This document shows, in pieces, positions 30,909 through 39,778 of a stretch of 64,000 nucleotides of DNA; within the stretch, counting starts at the first letter, position 1, and each line of letters starts with the position of its first letter. Source of the stretch: Sphingomonas sp. UV9 (GTDB taxonomy: Bacteria > Pseudomonadota > Alphaproteobacteria > Sphingomonadales > Sphingomonadaceae); NCBI RefSeq assembly GCF_004101245.1, contig NZ_SCIN01000002.1, forward strand, positions 372,001-436,000, written 5' to 3'. Under the pieces are notes generated by a model. That model saw nothing but the letters and a program-made list of their open reading frames with translations. It made no database searches and had not been told where the DNA came from. The translations under genes and the position numbers were made by a program.

Positions 30909-32338
30909 CCGCTCCGGGTCGCCGCCTCTCGAACGGGACCATGGCGAGCTACGGCTTCGGCGCAGTCGCCTACGGGGTGAAGGACTCAGGCTTCGGCACG
31001 TTCCTGCTGCTGTTCTACAACCAGGTCGTCGGGCTTCCATCGGCGACCGTCGGCCTCGTCATCATGATGGCGCTGTTGATCGATGCGTTCGTCGATCCCG
31101 CGGTCGGCTTCTTCTCCGATCGCACGCGGACGAAGTGGGGCAGGCGGCATCCGTGGATGTATGCGTCGGCACTGCCGATCATGGTCGGCTGGCTGCTGCT
31201 CTGGAACCCTCCCGCCGCCTTGTCCGAGCCGCAGACTCTGATCTGGCTGTTCGCGATGGCGGTGCTCGTTCGCAGCGCGGTGAGCTGCTACGAGGTGCCC
31301 TCGGTCGCACTGACGCCGGAGCTCACCTCGGGTTATGACGAGCGCACGCGGATCATGGCGTATCGCTATCTCTTCGGCTGGGTAGGCGGCCTGCTGATGC
31401 TGCTATCGGCGTACCAGTATTTCCTGGCGCCCACCGCGGCGTTCCCCAACGGCCTGCTCAACCGCGCCGGATATAGCGGCTTCGCGCTCGCGGGCGCGCT
31501 GTTCATCGGCGTCGCGATCCTCGTCTCCGCGCTCGGCACGCACCACGAAATCAAGCATCTCCCCAACCCGCCGATCGCAAAGCAGACGTTGCGCGAGTCC
31601 TTCGCCGAACTCCGCCAGACCGTGAAGAACCGCGCCTTCGCGATCCTGATGGCGGCCGGCGTCTGCGCCTACACGATCCAGGGCATCAGCTATGCGATGT
31701 CGAACTACCTCTACACCTATGTCTGGGGCTTCAAGGGACCGGTGTTCGTCTATCTGACGATCGCGTTGTTTTCGGGCGTATTCCTCGCGTTTCTGGCAGC
31801 ACCCCGGCTTGGCAGATCGGCCAGCAAGCCCAAGGCGGCGATGCTCGCGGTGCTGCTCGGCGCGGCGCTCAACACCTCGCCCTATTGGTTGCGGATGCTC
31901 GGCGTTTTTCCCGAGGTCGGTGATCCCGCGCTGCTGCCGATCCTGTTCGGCTTCTTCATCCTCGGCACCGCGTCGAACGTCACCGGGTTCATCCTTGGCG
32001 CATCGATGATGGCGGACGTGGTCGAGGATTCGGAGGCGAAGACGGGTCGGCGTTCGGAAGGGGTGTTCTTCGCCGGATCGTTTTTCGTCCAGAAATGCAC
32101 GAGCGGGATCGGCATCTTCTTCGCCGGCATGATCCTCGCGGTGGCGGGCTTCCCGGCCAAGGCGACTCCGGGGAGCGTGCCGGTCGCCACGATCGACCGG
32201 CTGACGTTGATCTATGCCGGGCTCTACATCGTGCTGGCGTGCGTCTCGGCGTTCTTCTTCTCCCGCTTCCCGTTCGGGCGAGTGGAGCATGAGGCACGGC
32301 TGGCTAGGCTGGCGACGGGGACAGTTTCCAACAGCTAG
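30905..32338 (+). CDS. GPH-family (MelB-like) MFS transporter
   Basis: 477 residues with twelve hydrophobic segments. The sequence FVDPAVGFFSDRTRTKWGRRHPWM after helix 2 is the glycoside-pentoside-hexuronide:cation symporter hallmark, with Asp in helix 2 (LIDAFVDP) that in MelB binds the cation. YDERTRIMAYRYLFGW is the second conserved cytoplasmic loop. It imports sugars or other glycosides with Na+ or H+. Its start overlaps the SDR stop (ATGA), so the two are translationally coupled. The cargo is not known. Confidence 0.88.
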   Translation: MTAPGRRLSNGTMASYGFGAVAYGVKDSGFGTFLLLFYNQVVGLPSATVGLVIMMALLIDAFVDPAVGFFSDRTRTKWGRRHPWMYASALPIMVGWLLLWNPPAALSEPQTLIWLFAMAVLVRSAVSCYEVPSVALTPELTSGYDERTRIMAYRYLFGWVGGLLMLLSAYQYFLAPTAAFPNGLLNRAGYSGFALAGALFIGVAILVSALGTHHEIKHLPNPPIAKQTLRESFAELRQTVKNRAFAILMAAGVCAYTIQGISYAMSNYLYTYVWGFKGPVFVYLTIALFSGVFLAFLAAPRLGRSASKPKAAMLAVLLGAALNTSPYWLRMLGVFPEVGDPALLPILFGFFILGTASNVTGFILGASMMADVVEDSEAKTGRRSEGVFFAGSFFVQKCTSGIGIFFAGMILAVAGFPAKATPGSVPVATIDRLTLIYAGLYIVLACVSAFFFSRFPFGRVEHEARLARLATGTVSNS

Positions 32339-32354
32339 GAGCGACGGCTTCCAT

Positions 32355-32481
32355 GATCCTCCCCCGCAAGGGGGAGGTGGCTGGCGCTTGCCAGACGGAG
32401 GGGGAGGTAAGGGACAACTGCGGTTCCGTGTCCTCCCCCTCCGTCACCTTCGGTGCCACCTCCCCCTGGCGGGGGAGGATC
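32355..32481. repeat. Palindromic intergenic repeat, family F
   Basis: GATCCTCCCCCGCAAGGGGG at the left and its inverse CCCCTGGCGGGGGAGGATCG at the right, with an inner GGAGGGGGAGG/CCTCCCCCTCC pair. It lies in the 245-base spacer before the M1 peptidase gene; nothing else is seen there. Confidence 0.85.
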
Positions 32482-32583
32482 GTAAGGGTGGCTATCAACC
32501 CCAGCCTTCCAGCATGCGGGACACCACGTTAGGATCGACGCTTGGCCTTCCCGACCTCGGGGAACGGCAATATCGGAGTCCCC

Positions 32584-34464
32584 ATGCGCATCCCCGCACT
32601 AGCCACAGCCCTCGGTCTCGTCCTCGCCGCCCCCGCGGTCGCGCAGACGATCGCGCCGATCCTCACCACCCCCGACGCGCGCGATCCGCACAGTTACGCC
32701 CGCCCCGCCGAAGCGCGCGTCACGCACGTCGCGCTTGATCTCGCCGCCGACTTCGACACGCACGTCATCCGTGGCATCGCCACCCTCGACATCCTCGCAG
32801 CCGCCGGCGCCAAGCAGGTCGTCCTCGACGACAACGGGCTGAAGATCGTCACCATCACCGACATGGCCGGCAAGCCGCTGCCCTACGAGGTCGGTGCGGT
32901 CGACAAGATCCACGGCGCACCGCTGACCGTCACGCTCAACGGGGCCAAGAAGATCCGCATTGCCTACGCCTCGTCCCCGGACGCGAAGGCGCTGCAATGG
33001 CTCACCCCCGCACAGACCGCCGGCAAGCAGCAGCCCTTCCTGTTCAGCCAGGGCGAGGCGATCCTCAACCGCAGCTGGATCCCGACGCAGGATTCGCCCG
33101 GTATCCGCCAGACCTGGGAAGCGAAGATCGCGGTGCCCAAGCAACTGACCGCGGTGATGAGCGGGCTGTCGTCGGGCAAGCCGGTCTGCGCCGCCGATCG
33201 CTGCACGTTCGAATACAAGATGGACAAGCCCGTCGCGCCGTATCTGATCGCGCTTGCGGTCGGCGATATCGCGTTCAAGTCGACCGGCCCGCGTACCGGC
33301 ATCTGGGCCGAACCCGCGACATTGCCCAAGGCCGCGTACGAGTTCGGCGAGCTGGAAAAATTCGTCGCCGCCGCCGAGGGGTTGTACGGTCCGTATCGCT
33401 GGGGCCGCTACGACGTGCTGGTCCTGCCGCCGTCGTTCCCGTTCGGCGGCATGGAGAACCCGACACTGACCTTCGCCACGCCGACCGCGATCGCCGGCGA
33501 CCGCAGCCTCGTCTCGCTAATCGCGCACGAACTCGCGCATAGCTGGTCGGGCAACCTCGTGACGAATGCGACGTGGGACGATTTCTGGCTCAACGAGGGC
33601 TTCACCAGCTATTTCGAGAACCGGATCATGGAGGCGCTCTACGGCAAGCGCCGCGCCGACATGGAGGCCGATCTCGCCTGGACCGATATGCAGGGCGCGG
33701 TGAAGGAGGCCGGCGGCCCCGCCGCGAAGGATACGAAGCTCCACCTCGATCTCGACGCATCGCGCGATCCCGATGACGGCATGACGCAGATCGCCTATGA
33801 CAAGGGCGCGACGTTCCTCCGCACGATCGAGAAACAGGTCGGCCGCGCGCGGTGGGACGCGTATCTCCGCAGCTATTTCGACCGCCACGCCTTCCAGCCG
33901 CAGACCAGCGCCGGCTTCCTCACGGATATCAAGTCGAAGCTGCTGACGCCGGCCGAGGCGAAAACGATCGGCGTCGATACCTGGGTGTACCAGCCCGGCA
34001 TCCCGGCGAACGCGGTGCACGTGACGTCCGCCGCGTTCCCCGCGGTCGATGCGGCGGCCAAGGCATATGCAGCGGGCGGGCCCGTCTCGGCCGTCCCCGG
34101 CAAGGCGACCACGCAGGAGATCACGCGCTTCATCACGCAGTTGCCGCGCAAACTCCCGAACGACCGATTAAAGACGCTCGACGACACGTTCGGCTGGAAC
34201 ACCACCGGCAATGCCGAGATCCGTTTCGTCTGGTTGCAACTCGCGCTCGCCAATCACTATGCGCCTGCCAACGCCTCGGCCGAGCAGTTCCTGACCTCGC
34301 AGGGCCGTCGGAAATTCGTCGCGCCGCTGTTCCAGCAGATGATGGAGTCGGGCGACTGGGGCCACAAGCTGGCGATGGACATCTACGGCAAGGCGCGACC
34401 GGGCTATCATGCGGTCACGCAGGTCACCGTGGACCGCATAACCGGCTGGAAACTGATGAACTGA
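32584..34464 (+). CDS. Secreted M1 family metallopeptidase (aminopeptidase)
   Basis: 626 residues with a signal peptide (MRIPALATALGLVLAAPAVA). GGMEN (288-292) is the exopeptidase motif, HELAHSW (H315, E316, H319) with distant E338 in WLNEGF is the zinc site. The C-terminal helical repeat domain (~480-620) resembles leukotriene A4 hydrolase-type members of M1. The zinc enzyme would trim N-terminal residues of peptides in the periplasm or outside. ATG 32584 is chosen for the signal peptide; the frame is open to 32542. Confidence 0.92.
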   Translation: MRIPALATALGLVLAAPAVAQTIAPILTTPDARDPHSYARPAEARVTHVALDLAADFDTHVIRGIATLDILAAAGAKQVVLDDNGLKIVTITDMAGKPLPYEVGAVDKIHGAPLTVTLNGAKKIRIAYASSPDAKALQWLTPAQTAGKQQPFLFSQGEAILNRSWIPTQDSPGIRQTWEAKIAVPKQLTAVMSGLSSGKPVCAADRCTFEYKMDKPVAPYLIALAVGDIAFKSTGPRTGIWAEPATLPKAAYEFGELEKFVAAAEGLYGPYRWGRYDVLVLPPSFPFGGMENPTLTFATPTAIAGDRSLVSLIAHELAHSWSGNLVTNATWDDFWLNEGFTSYFENRIMEALYGKRRADMEADLAWTDMQGAVKEAGGPAAKDTKLHLDLDASRDPDDGMTQIAYDKGATFLRTIEKQVGRARWDAYLRSYFDRHAFQPQTSAGFLTDIKSKLLTPAEAKTIGVDTWVYQPGIPANAVHVTSAAFPAVDAAAKAYAAGGPVSAVPGKATTQEITRFITQLPRKLPNDRLKTLDDTFGWNTTGNAEIRFVWLQLALANHYAPANASAEQFLTSQGRRKFVAPLFQQMMESGDWGHKLAMDIYGKARPGYHAVTQVTVDRITGWKLMN

Positions 34465-34601
34465 GCCAGGCGGGCTGACGCTTTGGGGCGTTGGTCGGCG
34501 CGGTAACACGCTTCGTCGGATATGGTTCCCGGCCGACTTTCAATTAAATCGAACCTCCCGTAGCCAGAATGCGACAAACGGGTTTTGGCCGGGGGGTCTC
34601 G

Positions 34602-35225
34602 ATGAATTTCAAGGCGTTAGCAGCGCGTTTTGCGCTGGTGGTATCGTGCGGCCTGATGACGGCCACACCGGCAGCAGCCCAGTTCTGGCAGTGTGTCACG
34701 TTTGCCCGCTCGGTGTCCGGCATCGAGATCCGCGGCAACGCAAACACCTGGTGGAGCCAGGCCGAGGGTCGCTACGAGCGTGGCCACACCCCCAAGGCCG
34801 GTTCGGTTCTCGCCTTCTCGCCGACCTCGCGGATGCGCGTCGGCCATGTCGCGATGGTTTCGAAGGTCGTCAGCGACCGCGAAGTTCTCCTGACCCACGC
34901 CAACTGGTCGCGTCGCGGCGCGATCGAGACCAACGTCCGCGCGATCGACGTCTCGGACGCCGGTGACTGGAGCAAGGTCAAGGTCTGGTACGGTCCCCAA
35001 GGCGACCTCGGCACCTCGATCTATCCGACCAAGGGCTTCATCTATTCGGGCCACGCCCCGGCCGGCGACACGCTCGACGCGCCTGCCCAGCCTTCGTTCC
35101 AGATGGCCAGCGCCACCAACACCCCGACCGCAACGCAGCGCGCCAACGCTGCGCAGCTGGCAAGCGTTCAGCACGGACCCACCGATCCCCGCGGTATTTT
35201 CACGCTGGTGAACGAGGCGAACTGA
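34602..35225 (+). CDS. Secreted CHAP-domain cysteine hydrolase
   Basis: 207 residues. Signal peptide to about residue 26 (TPAAAQ). The CHAP domain spans ~27-130: catalytic C31 in FWQCVTFARS, H82 in RVGHVAMVSKVV and Asn/Asp near residue 100 (THANWSRRGA). CHAP enzymes are amidases or endopeptidases acting on peptidoglycan, so a wall-remodelling role is likely. The tail (~160-207) is Ala/Thr/Pro-rich low complexity with no known fold. ATG 34602 has GGGGG eight bases upstream; an ATG at 34569 would add 11 residues. Confidence 0.85.
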   Translation: MNFKALAARFALVVSCGLMTATPAAAQFWQCVTFARSVSGIEIRGNANTWWSQAEGRYERGHTPKAGSVLAFSPTSRMRVGHVAMVSKVVSDREVLLTHANWSRRGAIETNVRAIDVSDAGDWSKVKVWYGPQGDLGTSIYPTKGFIYSGHAPAGDTLDAPAQPSFQMASATNTPTATQRANAAQLASVQHGPTDPRGIFTLVNEAN

Positions 35226-35320
35226 GGTTCGTCACTTTGATAGTCGCCTGACGGTATCAGCAGTCCACGCTACATCCGAGGTTTCGCTACTGATCGCCCC
35301 CCGACAGTACAGCTAAGCGA

Positions 35321-35424
35321 CCACCCCGGCGAAGGCCGGGGCCCAGTTGGAAAGGTCGCAGTAACAGCCCCCCACCCTCGTTAGCGACGTCCGCCAACTG
35401 GGCCCCGGCCTTCGCCGGGGCGGT
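35321..35424. repeat. Palindromic intergenic repeat, family B
   Basis: CCACCCCGGCGAAGGCCGGG then ACTGGGCCCCGGCCTTCGCC about 60 bases later, an inverted pair. It shares the gene-free stretch 35226-35607 (382 bases) with the family A element at 35501-35553; no other feature was found there. Confidence 0.8.
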
Positions 35425-35500
35425 GTGGAGTGAAGGGCAGATGTTCGCCCTCCATTGGAGCGGGCTAAGCGTTCCTTAGCCGATCCCTCCAACCTCCCTT

Positions 35501-35553
35501 GTTCTCCCGCGAAGGCGGGAGCCCAGTCTGGATCCCCGCCTTCGCGGGGAAAC
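35501..35553. repeat. Palindromic intergenic repeat, family A
   Basis: GTTCTCCCGCGAAGGCGGGA and CCCCGCCTTCGCGGGGAAAC with a short AGCCCAGTCTGG loop, a compact copy of the repeats at 1768, 20658 and 46354. Confidence 0.8.
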
Positions 35554-35607
35554 ACGCTTTACCTACTCAGCAGCGATCCGCGCAGGCCACGTCGGTGATG
35601 AGCCCCC

Positions 35608-36096
35608 TCAAGCCGCCTTGAACGTCAGCGCATCGCCATTCATGCAATAGCGCTTGCCCGTCGGTTTCGGCCCGTCATCGAACACGTGGCCCAAATGGCC
35701 GCCGCACCGCCGGCAATGCACCTCGGTCCGCGCCATACCCAGCGTCGAATCCACCCGAGTCCGGACCGCGCTCGGCAGCGGCTGCCAGAAGCTCGGCCAG
35801 CCCGTCCCGCTCTCGAACTTGGTCTTCGACGAGAAATTCGGCAACGCACAGCCGGCACAAGAAAAAATCCCCGCGCGGTGCTCGCCGTTGAGCGGGCTCG
35901 AATAGGGGCGCTCGGTCCCCTCCTTGCGCAGAGTGTTGTACGCATCCGGCGACAGTTTCTTACGCCACTGCGCATCGGTCAGCGTCACTTCGAACCGCTC
36001 GGCAGCCTGGGCGGGTTGCGACGAGCATCCCCAGAGCGCGAAGCCGGCGACGCCTGCTCCAGCCAGCGTGAGGAAAGCGCGGCGGTCTTGGGTCAT
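35608..36096 (-). CDS. msrB: Peptide-methionine (R)-S-oxide reductase, exported
   Basis: 162 residues. An N-terminal Tat-like signal (QDRRAFLTLAGAGVAGF) ends at a possible lipobox (LWGC), so it is an exported, perhaps lipidated, form. Zinc cysteines C80, C83 (SCAGC) and C128, C131 (HCRRCGG) and the catalytic Cys151 in KRYCMNGDAL are all present. It repairs methionine sulfoxide in envelope proteins. ATG 36096 has GGAG seven bases upstream inside the four codons of an earlier ATG (36108). A separate MsrA is not seen in the window. Confidence 0.93.
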   Translation of the reverse strand: MTQDRRAFLTLAGAGVAGFALWGCSSQPAQAAERFEVTLTDAQWRKKLSPDAYNTLRKEGTERPYSSPLNGEHRAGIFSCAGCALPNFSSKTKFESGTGWPSFWQPLPSAVRTRVDSTLGMARTEVHCRRCGGHLGHVFDDGPKPTGKRYCMNGDALTFKAA

Positions 36097-36157
36097 GTTC
36101 GTCTCCATGGTTCGGATATAGGTACGGCCGAACCACGCGATAAGGTGATGCCAAGCC

Positions 36158-37399
36158 TCAGTATTTGCTGATTTCCACCGGCAGCGTCCGATAGCCGTGG
36201 ACGAAGCAGGCGCTCACCCGGGTCGGCTCGGCCAGCACGTTGATCCGCATCCGCCGTTTCGCCATTTCCTCCAGCAGGATCGCAATCTGCATCTCCGCCA
36301 GCCGCGCGCCGACGCAGCGGTGGATGCCGTGCCCGAACGCCAGGTGACGCCGCGCATTCGGCCTATCGACGACGATCGCGTCCGCATCGTCGCCGAACAC
36401 GCTCTCGTCGCGGTTCGCCGACAGATACCAGAGGATCAGTTTGTCACCCGCCTTGATCTGCTGCCCCATCAACTCGGCATCCGCCGTCGCGGTCCGCCGC
36501 ATATGCGCAAGCGGCGTCTGCCAGCGCAGGATCTCGCTCACGGCGTTCGGGATCAGCCCCGGATCCGCCTCCAGCTTCGCGCGCGACTCCGGGAACTTGT
36601 CGAGGCCGTACGCGAGTGCCGACATCGAATTGCGCGTCGTATCGTTTCCGCCGACGATCAGCAGGATGAGGTTCCCGATGAACTCGTTGTGATCCATGTG
36701 AGACATCGCGTCCGAATGGATCATCATCGAGATCAGGTCGGGCGTCGGCTCCTTGCCGAGCTTTGCATCCCAAAGGCCTTTGAAATAGGACCCGCATTCG
36801 AACATGTGGGCGAGGCGTTGCTGGCGCAGTTCCTCGGTCTTCACGAGTTCGATATCGCCCGCCCAGTCCGACCAGAAGGTCAGCTTGCGCCGATCGGCCC
36901 ATGGAAAATCGAACAGGATCGCGAGCATCTGCGTGGTCAATTCGATCGCGACGGTATCCACCCAGTCGAACGGCGTGTTCCACGGCAGGCTGTCGAGCAT
37001 GTCCGCGGTCCGCCGCCGGATATCGCCCGACATCCGCGTCATCTCGCTCGGCGTGAAGGCGGGCGCGACGGTGCGGCGTTGCCCCGTGTGCACTGGCCGG
37101 TCGCGCGCGATGAACATCGGCATGCGAACGTCGCGCTCGGCGACGAAATCGGCGATCGTGATCCCGCCGGCTTCGGAGGAATAGAGATCGGGAAGCGACT
37201 CGACCTCGACGATACCCTTGTACGTCGAGACGGACCAGTACGGCCCATAGTCGGACTGCGCGACATAATGGACCGGTGCCTCGGCCCGTAGCGTCTTGAA
37301 CGGCGCCTGCCACAGGTCGTCGCGGTACAGCTCAGCGCGGCTCACATCGAGCGGATCGACTGCGTGTTGCGCCACGTCTCTCACCAGAGTCGCCATCAT
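36158..37399 (-). CDS. Cytochrome P450, CYP153-like (alkane/fatty-acid terminal hydroxylase type)
   Basis: 413 residues. I-helix oxygen motif GGNDTT (250-255), ExxR E289-R292 in SEILRWQTPLAHMRR, heme loop FGHGIHRCVG with Cys362. Features I recognise from CYP153 are FGPYWSV-like YGPYWSVSTYKGI, GGITIADF, PMFIARDRPVHTGQR, FDWVDTVAIELTTQMLAILFDFP and the GGNDTTRNSMS block. CYP153 enzymes omega-hydroxylate alkanes and fatty acids using a [2Fe-2S] ferredoxin. No ferredoxin or reductase is adjacent; the P450-type ferredoxin at 19586-19903 is a possible partner. The start ATG 37399 follows AGGAG; an ATG at 37441 is less well placed. Confidence 0.9.
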   Translation of the reverse strand: MMATLVRDVAQHAVDPLDVSRAELYRDDLWQAPFKTLRAEAPVHYVAQSDYGPYWSVSTYKGIVEVESLPDLYSSEAGGITIADFVAERDVRMPMFIARDRPVHTGQRRTVAPAFTPSEMTRMSGDIRRRTADMLDSLPWNTPFDWVDTVAIELTTQMLAILFDFPWADRRKLTFWSDWAGDIELVKTEELRQQRLAHMFECGSYFKGLWDAKLGKEPTPDLISMMIHSDAMSHMDHNEFIGNLILLIVGGNDTTRNSMSALAYGLDKFPESRAKLEADPGLIPNAVSEILRWQTPLAHMRRTATADAELMGQQIKAGDKLILWYLSANRDESVFGDDADAIVVDRPNARRHLAFGHGIHRCVGARLAEMQIAILLEEMAKRRMRINVLAEPTRVSACFVHGYRTLPVEISKY

Positions 37400-37473
37400 C
37401 TCTCTCCTGTATTTTTGCCACAGGAAAGGCCTAGCTGACACTTATGTCAATAGACTCACGACGACGCCCAATT

Positions 37474-37547
37474 CCCGTTCGTGCTGAGCGAAGTCGAAGC
37501 ACCTGAACCTGAGGCCGACCCTTCGACTTCGCTCAGGGCGAACGGGA
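37474..37547. repeat. Palindromic intergenic repeat, family G
   Basis: CCCGTTCGTGCTGAGCGAAG is inverted as CTTCGCTCAGGGCGAACGGG ~35 bases later. A second copy is at 52169-52238. It lies between the P450 gene and the ABC transporter permease. Confidence 0.85.
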
Positions 37548-37578
37548 GGATTGGCGAGAGGCGGGGGAAGTCGTGAAC

Positions 37579-38811
37579 TCAAACTACCTTGGCCTTCCGC
37601 CGCCAGAACGGTCGGGCGCTGCCCGACTGCAGCACCCCCCGCCGGAACAGACGCGCGCCGACGGTGATGAAGACCGTCACCCACAACGCCTGCCATGCCA
37701 GTGCCGCGATATGCGGCCAGAGCTCGGGCGAATTCGCCGCGCGCCCGGCCATCGCGAACGGCGACGACAGCGGGAACAGTTCGGCAAAGGTCGCGATCCA
37801 GCTGCCCGGACGCGAGACCGCCGCCGACGACAGCCCGAACATCGCGACCTGCAGGATCGTGATCGGCAACGACAGCATCTGGATCTCGCGCATCGTTGAG
37901 GCCTGCGCCCCGACGCCGAGGAATACCGAGCCGAGCAGCAGATACGCCATGCTGAAATACGCGGCGAACAGCAGCGCGAACATCGGCGCGCCGACCGCCG
38001 GCGTCAGGTCGCCCAGCGCCGCCGCGGCGCCCGCCGGCATCAGCGTCGTGATCTGGGTGACAATGGTCCCCCAGAACGCGACGAACAGCACCGCCACGCC
38101 GAACATCCCGATCAGCTTGCCGAAGAACACCGATTCCAGCGGCACCGCGGCGGCGAGCACCTCGATCACCTTGTTGTTGCGCTCCTCGGCCATCGTGCCG
38201 ACGACCTGGCCCGACAGGAACAGCGTCAGGAAGAAGATCCCGAACACCGCGAAGAACGCCGACTGGTGCTGGCCCCCGACCGACGTTGTCGAGCGCGTGA
38301 TCCGGATCTTGGTCGCCGCGATCGTCGGCAGCGTGCCGCCGAGCTTTTCCGCCGCCAGCGTCGTCTGCGCGAGCAACCCGAGATAATCCGCCGATCGCCG
38401 CCCGCGCGGACCATATAGGATCTGCGGCGCATCGAGCGGGCCATAGATCACCGCCGACGCGTCGATATCCTTCGTCTCGAACGCCGCACGCGCCTGCGCC
38501 GCCGGATCGGCCAACGGCGCGACGGTGGTCAGCGCGGGCGGGGCTTCGTCGTCGCGGAACATGCCGCGCAACCGCCTATCGGCTTCGGCGATCGGCCGCG
38601 TCGTGGCGGCGGGGACGATCGCGATGATCCGCGTCTTGTCCTGCGCGCCGCCGCTGACGCTCGCCGCGCCCAGCCCGCCGATCGCGCCGAAAGATCCCAT
38701 GATGACCGGCGCGAACAGGAACAGCAGGAAGATCGGCGTGAAGACGGTAGCGATGAAGTCGCGCCGCGCGATCGTCAAGGTCTGGCGGAGTGTCCGGCGG
38801 AAGCGCGTCAT
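37579..38811 (-). CDS. ABC-2 type exporter permease (NatB-like)
   Basis: 410 residues. One transmembrane helix near the N-terminus (FTPIFLLFLFAPVIMG) is followed by a large periplasmic domain (~45-185) and then five hydrophobic helices (~195-395) with EERNNKVIEVLAAAVPLES, a hallmark of the ABC-2 NatB/Na+ efflux-type permeases. It would form the membrane channel for the ATPase encoded immediately upstream; the cargo is unknown. Its ATG overlaps the ATPase stop by four bases. Confidence 0.88.
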   Translation of the reverse strand: MTRFRRTLRQTLTIARRDFIATVFTPIFLLFLFAPVIMGSFGAIGGLGAASVSGGAQDKTRIIAIVPAATTRPIAEADRRLRGMFRDDEAPPALTTVAPLADPAAQARAAFETKDIDASAVIYGPLDAPQILYGPRGRRSADYLGLLAQTTLAAEKLGGTLPTIAATKIRITRSTTSVGGQHQSAFFAVFGIFFLTLFLSGQVVGTMAEERNNKVIEVLAAAVPLESVFFGKLIGMFGVAVLFVAFWGTIVTQITTLMPAGAAAALGDLTPAVGAPMFALLFAAYFSMAYLLLGSVFLGVGAQASTMREIQMLSLPITILQVAMFGLSSAAVSRPGSWIATFAELFPLSSPFAMAGRAANSPELWPHIAALAWQALWVTVFITVGARLFRRGVLQSGSARPFWRRKAKVV

Positions 38812-39734
38812 GCCGGCTGCTCCTGCGTGATATCCGGATGTTGGCCGACGATCCGGACGAACGCCTCGTGCAGACCAGGCCGCTCGATCGACAGTCCCGA
38901 AATCCCGTATCCCGCGTCGATCAACCGTACGAGCAACGTCTCGATCCCCTCGTTCGGCAGCTCGAACCGCCAGCTATCTCCGTCCGCCAGCGCGTCCGTC
39001 GGCAGCACCCCCCTGATCGCCGGATCGGGCCGATGTGGCGTGTAGTGGACGCGCTGCGGCAAGATCCCGCGCGCATCCGCCACCGTCCCCTCGAACCGCC
39101 GCTTGCCGCCGGCGATGATCGCCAGCCGGTCGCACAGCCGTTCGGCGTGGCTCATGATATGCGTCGAGAACAGGATCGTCGCGCCACGATTCCGTTCGTT
39201 GAGGATCAGCGTCTCGAGCCGCTCCTGGTTGACCGGATCGAGCCCGGAAAACGGCTCGTCGAGCACGAGCAGATCGGGCTGGTGGACCACCGATCCGAGC
39301 AGCTGCACCAGCTGCGCCATGCCCTTCGACAGTTTCCGGATCTTCTCGTCGACCGCATGGCCAAGGCCCGCGGCCTCCATCAGTACCACCGCCCGCTCGC
39401 GGCCCGTCTTCCAGTCGAGCCCGCGGAGAGCCCCCAGGAATGCGATCGCCTCGCGCGCCTTCATCGCCGGATACAGCCCGCGCTCCTCGGGCAGATAGCC
39501 GACCCGGTCGCTCGCATCGCGCGGATTGTCGTAGCCGAGCAGCGTGCGGCTACCCTCGTCGGGCTCGATGATGCCGAGCAGCATGCGCAGCGTCGTCGTC
39601 TTCCCCGCGCCGTTCGGCCCGAGCACGCCGTAGACCGAGCCGCGCGGCACCATGATATCGACCCCGTCTACCACGCGCCGATCGCCGAACCGCTTCACGA
39701 TTCCGTTCGCGGTGACCGCCCATTCATCGTTCAC
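38808..39734 (-). CDS. ABC-2 type exporter ATP-binding protein (NatA-like)
   Basis: 308 residues from the GTG at 39734. Walker A GPNGAGKTTT, signature LSKGMAQLVQL, Walker B LLVLDEPFSGLDP and H-loop STHIM. The protein has a C-terminal extension typical of exporters of the drug/Na+ type. It forms a complex with the permease downstream (four-base overlap). A GGGAGGA lies upstream; the alternative TTG at 39740 is spaced better from it, so the start is uncertain by two codons. It starts 45 bases from the divergent queG gene. Confidence 0.85.
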   Translation of the reverse strand: MNDEWAVTANGIVKRFGDRRVVDGVDIMVPRGSVYGVLGPNGAGKTTTLRMLLGIIEPDEGSRTLLGYDNPRDASDRVGYLPEERGLYPAMKAREAIAFLGALRGLDWKTGRERAVVLMEAAGLGHAVDEKIRKLSKGMAQLVQLLGSVVHQPDLLVLDEPFSGLDPVNQERLETLILNERNRGATILFSTHIMSHAERLCDRLAIIAGGKRRFEGTVADARGILPQRVHYTPHRPDPAIRGVLPTDALADGDSWRFELPNEGIETLLVRLIDAGYGISGLSIERPGLHEAFVRIVGQHPDITQEQPA

Positions 39735-39778
39735 GCGCAATCTTCCTCCCGAGGGTGACGTCGTGGTAGCGGTCCGAC

